The notes: a model not told the origin generated them from the sequence alone. Shown: positions 1-5,375, numbered from the stretch's first letter. The stretch: 13,858 nt of DNA from Tissierellales bacterium (GCA_030146915.1 JASLAT010000041.1:1-13858), one strand, 5' to 3'. Made by a program: numbers and translations.

Positions 1-130
1 TGAAAGAAAAAGCGCCTAGAGGGCTTTTCGTGCGTCAGCATGAGCGATCAGAAGAAAAGAAGAATACTTTTTCGCTTCAAGATGTTTTGCAGCGTGATCG
101 AGAACTTCGTGAGCAAAGAAAAGCAAAGAG
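1..130 (+). repeat. 130-bp exact direct repeat, copy 1 (mob 3' end)
   Basis: Bases 1-130 are identical to 12742-12871, the 3' end of mob2. The identity may extend upstream beyond the window edge. Two identical mob ends on one molecule point to duplication or cointegration of related plasmids and give a substrate for homologous recombination. Confidence 0.95.
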
Positions 131-146
131 AAAAGAAAATCGCTAA
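1..146 (+). CDS. mob: MobV relaxase C-terminal end (mob1, partial, altered tail)
   Basis: This is the last ~47 codons of a MobV relaxase; the gene enters from outside the window. Reading codons from base 3 gives the same lysine/arginine/glutamate-rich tail as the complete mob2 gene, and the first 130 bases are identical to 12742-12871. After that identity the frame runs four codons into repU sequence and stops at TAA 144-146, so the protein ends in KRKENR instead of KRKKSHDLER. The relaxase active-site domain is N-terminal and the tail is a charged coiled-coil region, so the protein could still work if its 5' part is intact. The normal downstream terminator and dso are missing here because of the fusion to repU1. 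Confidence 0.8.
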   Translation, partial: KEKAPRGLFVRQHERSEEKKNTFSLQDVLQRDRELREQRKAKRKENR

Positions 147-697
147 TGTTGATTACTTTGAACTTCTGCATATTCTTGAATTTAAAAAGGCTGAAAGAGT
201 AAAAGATTGTGCTGAAATATTAGAGTATAAACAAAATCGTGAAACAGGCGAAAGAAAGTTGTATCGAGTGTGGTTTTGTAAATCCAGGCTTTGTCCAATG
301 TGCAACTGGAGGAGAGCAATGAAACATGGTATTCAAGCAAATAAAGTGATCTCTGAAGTTATTAGGCAAAAGCCAACAGCAAGATGGTTATTTCTCACTT
401 TGACTGTTAAAAATGTTTATGATGGAGAAGAATTAAATAAAAGTTTATCTGACATGGCAAAGGGTTTTAATCGTATGATGCAATATAAAAAAATTAATAA
501 AAATCTTGTTGGTTTTATGCGTGCAACGGAAGTGACAATAAATAATAAAGATAATTCTTATAATCAGCACATGCATGTATTGGTATGTGTGGAACCAACT
601 TATTTTAAGAATACAGAAAACTACGTGAATCAAAAACAATGGATTCAATTTTGGAAAAAGGCAATGAAATTAGACTATGATCCAAATGTAAAAGTTC
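127..697 (+). pseudogene. repU: repU1 5' part: RepU rolling-circle initiator, N-terminally truncated and interrupted
   Basis: This encodes about residues 29-225 of the ~334-aa RepU/RepB initiator of pUB110/pBC16 plasmids, the HUH-type protein that nicks the dso to start rolling-circle replication. Visible landmarks are the CKSRLCPMC cysteine pair, the LTLTVKNVYDGEELNKSLSDM block, the histidine motif NQHMHV and the DYDPNVKV motif. The first ~28 codons are replaced by the mob1 3' end (junction near 127-130, at an AGAGAAAA-type microhomology). An ATG at 40 opens an ORF in this frame, but its first ~29 codons are out-of-frame mob sequence with no Shine-Dalgarno site, so I do not take it as a genuine start. 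At 697 the gene is cut by the 8.5 kb insertion; reading through gives a foreign tail ending at a stop at 736-738. The remaining repU sequence lies at 9218-9546. Confidence 0.9.
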
Positions 698-746
698 ACT
701 GGAATACGTACTTATATAGGGGGGAGAGGTATTACTAGGGGGTAAA
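688..746 (+). repeat. Left-end copy of the ~55-bp G-run repeat with core
   Basis: The core GTAAAAGTTC (688-697) is followed by a 45-bp unit beginning ACTGGAATACGTACTTATAT, with a run of six G at 719-724 and a run of five G at 738-742, then a half core GTAAAA (742-747). The same unit occurs twice at the right end (9104-9217). Two long G runs about 19 bp apart stand out in this AT-rich DNA. Confidence 0.9.
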
Positions 747-760
747 ATACTAATTATGGG

Positions 761-789
761 TTCACATATCATAAGAATAATGCTATTAT
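761..789 (+). promoter_or_regulatory. Promoter for the large non-coding RNA
   Basis: A -35-like TTCACA (761-766) is followed after 17 bp by TATTAT (784-789), preceded by TGC, which makes an extended -10. Transcription would start near 796, about 50 bp before the first stable hairpin. It lies just inside the left repeat of the inserted segment. Confidence 0.5.
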
Positions 790-795
790 TTAGGT

Positions 796-1412
796 GTAGT
801 ATTAAGCGTATAAGTTTCTAATTTGAAAAATAAAATGCAAAAAACCGCTGGTCATCGGTGCTGGACACACCTACAGCGGTTATAACTAAATAAAACATAT
901 TCATTGACTATATTAAGTGAGGATCTGTCAAAGGTCAAGAGGAATCACTTCACAAAACATAGTCCGTTGTGAAGCCGTACACAACGTAAAATAAGAACGT
1001 AGAAGGACGACCGTTTCCGACGCATATAAATAACGGGTAGCACGTACAACCAAGCCTTACCTCAATCGGGCATCACGTGTGAATGGTGAAGACCACCAAA
1101 TGGGCCATGCCACTTATTTTGCGAGTGAGCCGCCGAACAAGGGTCTGGTAGTGGAATACTGATCTCTTACGGGAGAGCAGCTGCTACATGTTGGTGAGTG
1201 AGAATATCCTGACAGCGAAAGCATACAGTAAGTTCTTCATGACACGGTGAATATGCTCGTGTAACAGCTCACTAACGAGCGCTAGGGCAGTATTTAGCGT
1301 GAGATGTAGTAGTAGTGGAAACACTAGCGGTTAGATTGAGGGCATACCACACGGACACCTGCGATATACTATACGCAGTTTGGAGAACACACGACATAAG
1401 GTCGTTTTTTTT
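796..1412 (+). ncRNA. Large structured non-coding RNA (candidate ROOL/GOLLD-class)
   Basis: About 600 nt without a credible gene, clearly richer in G+C than its flanks and dense with complementary segments. Helices I can verify: 843-850/874-881 with inner 857-860/868-871; 915-920/945-950; 966-971/980-985; 1069-1073/1107-1111; 1084-1088/1094-1098; a long-range perfect 8-bp helix CCTCAATC 1060-1067 with GATTGAGG 1334-1341; inside it a 10-bp helix 1180-1189/1304-1313 (two G-U pairs) stacked directly on a 9-bp helix 1190-1198/1268-1276; hairpins 1242-1246/1258-1262, 1280-1284/1295-1299 and 1359-1363/1374-1378; and a GNRA hairpin AGTG-GAAA-CACT at 1314-1325. A promoter precedes it and a terminator-like hairpin follows. 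Length, complexity and plasmid location recall the ornate ROOL and GOLLD RNAs of phages and plasmids, but I cannot confirm the family. The 3' end is uncertain: complementarity to 1531-1547 may mean a longer transcript. Confidence 0.75.
1391..1412 (+). terminator. Probable intrinsic terminator of the large RNA
   Basis: The stem ACGAC (1391-1395)/GTCGT (1401-1405) has a 5-nt loop and is followed by an eight-T run ending at 1412. The stem is short, so read-through into the following 75-nt hairpin is possible. Confidence 0.5.
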
Positions 1413-1419
1413 ATGCGTA

Positions 1420-1493
1420 AAAACCGTCTGCCTAGCTCCAACAAAATTTTTCGTCAAAATGACGATTTGTTGAGAGCTAGGCAGGCGGATTTT
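1420..1493. repeat. Very long hairpin / cruciform sequence
   Basis: An imperfect inverted repeat with three tiers. The outer arms are 1424-1438 and 1474-1488 (15 bp, one T-G wobble). The middle arms are CAACAAA 1439-1445 and TTTGTTG 1466-1472. The inner hairpin is TCGTCA-AAA-TGACGA (1451-1465). Flanking AAAA (1420-1423) and TTTT (1490-1493) can extend it. It lies directly after the T run that may end the large RNA. It could be a second, strong terminator-like stem, a single-strand origin or a protein target; the sequence alone does not decide. Small ORFs crossing it look like by-products of the palindrome. Confidence 0.8.
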
Positions 1494-1813
1494 GCTCCCA
1501 GCCGTTTTCCTGAACTCAACCTACCGCAGTATGAAGAACCGCTAGTGAATTGTCAAGCGTTTATCTAGTGCAAAATCCGCAATAAATTATGAAACGTTTG
1601 TGAGTGAAACGAACAAACAGTTGAATAATTTAAAAACAAGACTTTTATTTAAAATAAGATTATATACATATATACAGAGAAAAGAGAAAGTTTTTATATA
1701 TTTTATTTTCGGTAGGTAATAATAGAGTTGTACCGATAAAAAAGAGCAAAGATCATGAACAAAAGAGAAAGTAAAAATAGTTCAGCTTATAATTGACAGA
1801 ATATTTAGTTAAT
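1494..1813. other. Gene-free spacer with minor inverted repeats
   Basis: I see no convincing gene. GCGGATTTTG (1485-1494 region) is complementary to CAAAATCCGC near 1571-1580, so it could compete with the 1420-1493 hairpin. Bases 1531-1547 are complementary to two places in the large RNA. The sequence becomes strongly AT-rich after 1610, with one small hairpin, TCGGTA/TACCGA, around 1709-1735. A TTGACA at 1793-1798 lacks a well-spaced -10. Confidence 0.5.
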
Positions 1814-1983
1814 ATAAGGGAGTTTGATAATCAAAGAATGGAGAGCAGCGTATTTTAGAAAGAGCGTTATTCATGATTAGAGAAGAAAAACACCGTGCTA
1901 ACAAAACGAGTAAACGGTGGAAAAGTGGAGAGGACAAGGAGTGTTGCAATTAAAGAGTAGAGAGCAGTGTATTTTGGATAGAG
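1814..1983 (+). repeat. Pair of degenerate ~50-bp direct repeats, each with an SD-like site
   Basis: Copy 1 (1814-1864) and copy 2 (1934-1983) align over ~50 bp with mostly transition differences; both contain GAGAGCAG followed by GTATTTT. Each begins with a Shine-Dalgarno-like AAGGGAG or AAGGAG followed by a TTG, opening mini-ORFs of ~18 and ~28 codons. The DNA between them contains a hairpin, CACCGT/ACGGTG, near 1892-1919. They may be duplicated leader peptides or binding sites; I do not recognise them. Confidence 0.55.
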
Positions 1984-2020
1984 AGAAAATCATTGAGCCT
2001 AACCAACTTCATGGCGAGAA

Positions 2021-2143
2021 ACTTACATGACTAGAGATGTTATGTAGCCTGCAGGGCCAACCTAAGGGGTTGTGTGTAAGTCTTAAAGTTGAGAGGACTA
2101 AATATATTGCGTAAGGCTGCTATTTTCAGCAGAGTGATTTTTT
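2021..2143 (+). ncRNA. Candidate small structured RNA or leader upstream of the recombinase gene
   Basis: A 7-bp closing helix ACTTACA (2021-2027)/TGTAAGT (2075-2081) encloses hairpins GCC/GGC (2047-2057) and CAACC-TAAGG-GGTTG (2058-2072). Another weak helix, AGTC/GACT (2079-2082/2096-2099), competes with the closing stem. A terminator-like hairpin CTGCT-ATTTTC-AGCAG (2117-2132) follows, then six T (2138-2143). The outline recalls a small junction RNA, but it is not a canonical tRNA: the T-loop sequence is absent and only ~61 nt lie between the closing strands. No match to a riboswitch I know. Confidence 0.4.
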
Positions 2144-2175
2144 GTAGTAAAGCAGATTGAATAAAGTGAATGCGC

Positions 2176-2219
2176 AAGGGTTATGCGCAGATATTTGAAA
2201 AATATCGAGCATAACCCTT
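2176..2219. repeat. Stem-loop with perfect 11-bp arms
   Basis: AAGGGTTATGC (2176-2186) pairs perfectly with GCATAACCCTT (2209-2219); inside, GATATTT (2190-2196) pairs with AAATATC (2200-2206). There is no T run after it. It is probably a protein-binding or RNA leader element upstream of the recombinase. Confidence 0.75.
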
Positions 2220-2249
2220 ATTTCAACCTGCCAAAAAAAGTGCGCAGGT

Positions 2250-2335
2250 GATTTTCGGCAAAAAAATGAGCGTGAATAGAAGTAAGTTGTTCAAACAACA
2301 AAAGAAGGGCAGCGAGTATTTTTTTGCCGAAAATC
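2250..2335. repeat. Perfect 17-bp inverted repeat in the recombinase leader
   Basis: GATTTTCGGCAAAAAAA (2250-2266) is the exact reverse complement of 2319-2335, 52 bp apart. A small GTTGTT/AACAAC palindrome (2286-2299) lies in the centre, and a 6-bp hairpin ACCTGC/GCAGGT (2226-2249) is immediately upstream. The right arm ends 5 bp before the Shine-Dalgarno of the recombinase gene. The arrangement fits a recombination or accessory site, or an RNA switch controlling the recombinase. Confidence 0.85.
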
Positions 2336-2355
2336 TTTTGAAGGGAGGAAATTTT

Positions 2356-3483
2356 ATGTCTGGAAAGAAAAAACTAACTAAATCACAAAAGATTAAACGA
2401 GCGAAACGTTTACGAAAGGCTAGGGCAAATAAAAGTACCTTTGGTTCAGATAAGGCTAGTTTCAAAGCGAAAGAGATTTTGAATAACTTTTCTAGAATTG
2501 GTAAGTCCAAACGTCAAGATCGTCAAACAGGTATTGAAGGAATCAATAGCGAGTCTTTGATGAATAAGACACAAGGGATTATTCAACATTTTACTCGGTT
2601 CGTGCGTGAAAAATATGGCATTAAATATTTGAATATGTTTCGTCAAGAACATGCGATAGCTTATTTGAAGTACAAAGAAGAACAGGGATTACAGTATGGA
2701 TCGCTTAAAAATATTGAATCAGCTTTGATTAATTTAGATAAAGCGATGAAAAAGGATGATGTTTTTCGAGTGGTTCCATTTGTAATGCCTGACAAACGAA
2801 TATATCCAACGCAGCCATTGCATGAACGAATTAAACGTGTAGATCGTTCATACTCAAAAGAGGGCGCAGAATCGATTTTGAGAGGGTTGGAAGACAGCGG
2901 TAGATATAAACTAGCCGACGGGGTGTTTCTTGCGTTAAACGCTGGTTTGAGGGCGGAAGAGGTATGTTTAATTGAAAGTCGCCATTTTATCTATGACGAG
3001 AACAAGAAACGTTACAACATTTATATTCCAGCGAATGATAAAAGCTATGTAACAAAAGGAAATCGTTTTCGGAAATTATGGATTGATAGTAGGCATACAG
3101 AACGAATTGATCGAATGTTGGAAGGGTTAGAACCGAATGAACCATTGATTGGAGAGAAACCGACTACATTTAGCGGAAACGTGTATCGTTTCATAACAAA
3201 TGAATTAAAAATGGAGGTTTCGGAACATGTAGAAACAATGCATGGATTCCGTCACCGTTTCGCTCGTGATCGGTTTCAAGAATACTTGCCGCAAACACAA
3301 GAACATCAAGAAATGTTTAACCGTATGTTAGATAATATGTTTGCAGGACAACGAGCGGACGCTGGAGTATTGAAAGAAGAAACGAAGATTTACAATGAAG
3401 TAAAAAAGGCTTTGGATCAAACACATAGTGATTTAGGACATGGGGAAGGTCGCTGGGATTTAGCGATGACTTATCTTTGTTAA
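2356..3483 (+). CDS. Tyrosine recombinase / integrase, 375 aa
   Basis: A site-specific DNA recombinase of the tyrosine (phage integrase) family, which cuts and rejoins DNA through a 3'-phosphotyrosyl intermediate. I place the start at ATG 2356, seven bases after AAGGGAGG; an upstream in-frame ATG at 2266 lies in an inverted repeat without a ribosome site. The N-terminus is very basic (KKKLTKSQKIKRAKRLRKARA). An SAM-like core-binding domain covers about residues 60-160. Catalytic residues: R199 (LNAGLRAEEV), a lysine in the TKGNRFRK hairpin, H296 and R299 (HGFRHR), H362 (LGHG) and nucleophile Y373, only three residues from the C-terminus. The Tyr codon lies inside the 18-bp arm of the inverted repeat at the gene's end. 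It may act at the 10-bp core with the 55-bp repeats, or at the palindrome 3470-3513; which is unknown. Relatives are common on Bacillus plasmids. Confidence 0.9.
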   Translation: MSGKKKLTKSQKIKRAKRLRKARANKSTFGSDKASFKAKEILNNFSRIGKSKRQDRQTGIEGINSESLMNKTQGIIQHFTRFVREKYGIKYLNMFRQEHAIAYLKYKEEQGLQYGSLKNIESALINLDKAMKKDDVFRVVPFVMPDKRIYPTQPLHERIKRVDRSYSKEGAESILRGLEDSGRYKLADGVFLALNAGLRAEEVCLIESRHFIYDENKKRYNIYIPANDKSYVTKGNRFRKLWIDSRHTERIDRMLEGLEPNEPLIGEKPTTFSGNVYRFITNELKMEVSEHVETMHGFRHRFARDRFQEYLPQTQEHQEMFNRMLDNMFAGQRADAGVLKEETKIYNEVKKALDQTHSDLGHGEGRWDLAMTYLC

Positions 3484-3513
3484 TTACTTTACAATGTAAT
3501 TAACAAAGATAAG
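3470..3513. repeat. loxP-shaped 18-8-18 perfect inverted repeat
   Basis: CTTATCTTTGTTAATTAC (3470-3487), an 8-bp spacer TTTACAAT (3488-3495), and the exact complement 3496-3513. It covers the last codons and the stop of the recombinase gene and lies between convergent genes. Neither strand has a T run directly after the stem, which argues against a simple terminator. Paired arms around an 8-bp asymmetric spacer are the layout of a tyrosine-recombinase core site. Confidence 0.85.
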
Positions 3514-3531
3514 ATAATCATTCATGCTTTT

Positions 3532-4005
3532 TTAATAATAAATTTTTTTGGTAAAGCGACTAGCATTTGATGTGATATAAGCAGAATATTTTTCGTATAG
3601 ATATTCATAAAGTTTGTACAGTTTTTGTTTTAAGTTAGGTGTAGCAAAATCATTAGGTGTTAAATTTAGTTCTTTTTGAATAGCACGTATTTCTTTTGTA
3701 GCTGCATAAGAAAATTCCAATGAAATAAAAAGTATTCGGTTTTCATCATAATTAATTGTTGAAGTTGAAATAATCCTATAGCGACTAAATAAATCTTGAT
3801 CAGGATTTATATTTGAGTAGATCAAGTCTATTAGAAGATCTATTTCTTTTTTCCAATCTAATTCTTCTTGTTTTTTATTGAAAATTGTATAGAAATCATT
3901 TTCGTTAAAAACAGAATGACCTTCTGCATTCATGCTAAAAACAGCAAGAGAAATTAATTGTTGCAAATTTTGACTGAACTCATCAGGATAAATTTTGTTT
4001 GACAT
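3532..4005 (-). CDS. Hypothetical protein, 157 aa
   Basis: I do not recognise the family. The start ATG (4005-4003) follows a good AAAGGAG, and the frame is open to TAA at 3532. The protein is acidic to neutral and mostly helical by appearance, with a strongly acidic middle (KKEIDLLIDLIYSNINPDQDLF), a segment ending in LFISLEFSYAATKEIRAIQKELNL, and a basic C-terminus (SRFTKKIYY). I see no signal peptide, membrane segment or cysteine motif. It converges on the integrase gene across the 18-8-18 palindrome and diverges from the repeat protein gene at 4087, so the two probably share a control region. Such a divergent pair on a plasmid could be a regulator with its target, or a stability or defence module, but nothing in the sequence proves this. 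Confidence 0.75.
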   Translation of the reverse strand: MSNKIYPDEFSQNLQQLISLAVFSMNAEGHSVFNENDFYTIFNKKQEELDWKKEIDLLIDLIYSNINPDQDLFSRYRIISTSTINYDENRILFISLEFSYAATKEIRAIQKELNLTPNDFATPNLKQKLYKLYEYLYEKYSAYITSNASRFTKKIYY

Positions 4006-4023
4006 GATGATAGCTCCTTTATG

Positions 4024-4052
4024 TTGATCACTTATCGTAAGTAAGATATAAT
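4024..4052 (+). promoter_or_regulatory. Strong sigma-A-type promoter of the 4087 gene
   Basis: TTGATC (4024-4029), a 17-bp spacer and TATAAT (4047-4052). It is followed by SD AAGGAG at 4072-4077. It lies in the short gap between the divergent genes at 4005 and 4087. Confidence 0.75.
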
Positions 4053-4086
4053 TGAATTATAAATAATAAAGAAGGAGAGAGTATAT

Positions 4087-4689
4087 ATTAATTACGAGAA
4101 AAAATTATATAGTAAATTATCACCATTGGTTGAAATGAGCCAACCGTTTCAAGACCTTTTAGATAGACAAAGAAAATATCAAGAGAGTTTATCACCATTG
4201 GTTGAAATGAGTCAACCGTTTCAAGACCTTTTAGATAGACAAAGAAAATATCAAGAGAGTTTATCACCATTGGTTGAAATGAGCCAACCGTTTCAAGATC
4301 TTTTAGATAGACAAAGAAAACTTCAAGACCGTTTATCATCTTTGATATTAAAATCACCATTTGAAGAACTAAATATTCGTCAGTGGCAATACTTGGCTTC
4401 TACTCAAAAAAAGATGATAGAAAATGAACTATTTTGTGAGTTTGGTCAGGAAGAAGTATTAGAAGAGGTAGTCGAATTTGAAGAGGCCCAACAGCAATTA
4501 GGCACAGATTTAATTGAATATGTTAAAAGTGTATATTCAACATTATCTAGTCAAAGTTTTTTAAATTTAATTTTAAATCTAATAATTATTTTGTGGCTTT
4601 GTAATCCAGATATTCAACTTGTTTCAATAGATATAAACCCTCTTATTCTTTTTGTTTTTCCCAAAGGGAATGAAGACGATAAGAAATAA
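4087..4689 (+). CDS. Repeat protein with C-terminal membrane segment, ~200 aa, probable ATT start
   Basis: No known family recognised. The only well-placed ribosome site (AAGGAG 4072-4077) points to ATT at 4087, nine bases downstream; no ATG, GTG or TTG is suitably spaced. The alternative TTG at 4126 has no SD and would cut off the beginning of the first repeat. After NYEKKLYSKL come three tandem 24-residue units beginning SPLVEMSQPFQDLLDRQRK, the third diverging, then a fourth decayed unit (SPFEELNIRQWQYL). An acidic stretch follows (EEVLEEVVEFEEAQ), then a hydrophobic segment (FLNLILNLIIILWLC) likely to span or dock to the membrane, and a charged tail. The repeats look like amphipathic helices or a coiled coil for self-association. 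It has its own promoter and a strong terminator, so it is probably a single transcription unit. Function unknown. Confidence 0.65.
   Translation: MNYEKKLYSKLSPLVEMSQPFQDLLDRQRKYQESLSPLVEMSQPFQDLLDRQRKYQESLSPLVEMSQPFQDLLDRQRKLQDRLSSLILKSPFEELNIRQWQYLASTQKKMIENELFCEFGQEEVLEEVVEFEEAQQQLGTDLIEYVKSVYSTLSSQSFLNLILNLIIILWLCNPDIQLVSIDINPLILFVFPKGNEDDKK
4120..4335 (+). repeat. Three tandem 72-bp coding repeats
   Basis: Units 4120-4191 and 4192-4263 differ by about one base (the C/T in the GAGCC/GAGTC position). Unit 4264-4335 diverges in its last third. The near identity of the first two, including silent positions, indicates recent duplication. Not a CRISPR: there are no spacers. Confidence 0.95.
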
Positions 4690-4690
4690 T

Positions 4691-4718
4691 ATGTATGGTT
4701 TTGGTTATAACCGTACAT
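4691..4718. repeat. Inverted repeat site A (10-8-10) upstream of the small recombinase
   Basis: ATGTATGGTT (4691-4700), 8-bp spacer TTGGTTAT, AACCGTACAT (4709-4718); 9 of 10 bases pair. The same TGTACGGTT-type half-site recurs in site B at 4763-4802, so it is probably a binding or crossover site of the 184-aa recombinase. Confidence 0.7.
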
Positions 4719-4720
4719 CA

Positions 4721-4750
4721 AGAACCGCTCAACCGAGCGGTTCTTTTTTT
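4721..4750 (+). terminator. Intrinsic terminator after the repeat protein gene
   Basis: AGAACCGCTC (4721-4730), loop AACC, GAGCGGTTCT (4735-4744), then a run of T to 4750. A perfect 10-bp GC-rich stem, placed between recombinase sites A and B. Confidence 0.9.
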
Positions 4751-4762
4751 GTTGCCGAAAAA

Positions 4763-4802
4763 TATGTACGGTTTCTGTTAAAATAAAAGGAAACTGTACA
4801 TA
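4763..4802 (+). promoter_or_regulatory. Inverted repeat site B overlapping the promoter of the small recombinase
   Basis: TATGTACGGTTTC (4763-4775) and GAAACTGTACATA (4790-4802) pair at 12 of 13 bases around a 14-bp centre containing an extended -10, TGTTAAAAT (4776-4784). A protein bound to the arms would block transcription, so recombinase self-repression or a dedicated repressor is likely. SD AAGGAG follows at about 4806-4810. Confidence 0.7.
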
Positions 4803-4820
4803 AAAAAGGAGCGTTGTTTA

Positions 4821-5375
4821 ATGAAACCAAGAGAAAATGTGCAGCCGTTACGATCGGCCGAAGAAATTCAGCAATTTCGACAAGCCTTACAAATGAGCCG
4901 CACGGCCGAAAGAGATTTGTTGTTGTTTGATATGGGCATCAATACAGGGCTTCGCATCAGTGATTTGTTGCCATTGAAAGTGGGCGATGTACGAGGGAAA
5001 ACGTCGGTTACCATTCGAGAAAAGAAAACAGGCAAGAAACGAACGGTCTTTTTACATATGATCATGCCAGAAATTGCGACGTATACGGAAGGAAAAGAAG
5101 AAGCAACGTATTTATTCGCTTCTCAACGGACTGGACAGCCGATTTCAACGACACAGGCCTATCGAATCTTGCAGAAGGCGGCGTATTTATTGGGGCGAGA
5201 AGATATTGGCACACATACTTTGCGAAAAACGTTCGGTTATCACTACTATCAGCAAACGAAAGACATTGGGACTTTGATGGTGATCTTCAATCATGGTTCA
5301 CAGAGTGTGACGAAACGTTACATTGGAATTGAAGAAGAGGAAATAGAGGGGAGTTTAAAATACTTTAAGTTATGA
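4821..5375 (+). CDS. Small tyrosine recombinase (catalytic domain only), 184 aa
   Basis: A short site-specific recombinase that is nearly all catalytic domain; full-length integrases have ~300-400 residues. Residues seen: R45 (NTGLRISDLL), basic hairpin KKTGKKR, H132 and R135 (THTLRKTFGYH), H158 (IFNHGSQS) and nucleophile Y167 (TKRYIGI). ATG 4821 follows AAGGAG by about ten bases. Such mini-recombinases occur on many Bacillales and lactobacilli plasmids and are usually linked to multimer resolution or inversion; that role here is inference. The two upstream inverted repeats with TGTACGGTT half-sites are the likely targets. It is somewhat richer in G+C (CGG, GCC, GGC codons) than its neighbours, suggesting a different origin. 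The transcript probably ends at the bidirectional palindrome 5530-5571. Confidence 0.9.
   Translation: MKPRENVQPLRSAEEIQQFRQALQMSRTAERDLLLFDMGINTGLRISDLLPLKVGDVRGKTSVTIREKKTGKKRTVFLHMIMPEIATYTEGKEEATYLFASQRTGQPISTTQAYRILQKAAYLLGREDIGTHTLRKTFGYHYYQQTKDIGTLMVIFNHGSQSVTKRYIGIEEEEIEGSLKYFKL

Noticed and set aside
40..126. ATG at 40 as the start of a RepU variant
   Set aside because: The first ~29 codons are mob sequence read out of frame and there is no Shine-Dalgarno site; the frame is a by-product of the fusion.
904..932. TTGACT at 904-909 as a promoter
   Set aside because: There is no -10-like hexamer at 16-18 bp spacing, and it lies inside predicted RNA helices.
1272..1568. Small ORFs on both strands (1272-1457 -, 1380-1568 +)
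   Set aside because: They lie in the structured RNA and across the long palindrome, have no ribosome sites and show no recognisable protein features.
840..1600. Group II intron remnant
   Set aside because: I see no domain V-like hairpin and no reverse-transcriptase/maturase sequence.
1793..1818. TTGACA with TATAAG as a promoter
   Set aside because: The spacer is only 14 bp; too short to call with confidence.
2021..2081. A tRNA gene
   Set aside because: The 7-bp closing stem is suggestive, but there is no T-loop consensus, no proper D or anticodon arm, and the length is too short.
4120..4335. CRISPR-like array
   Set aside because: The 72-bp repeats are contiguous, in frame and without spacers; they are coding repeats.
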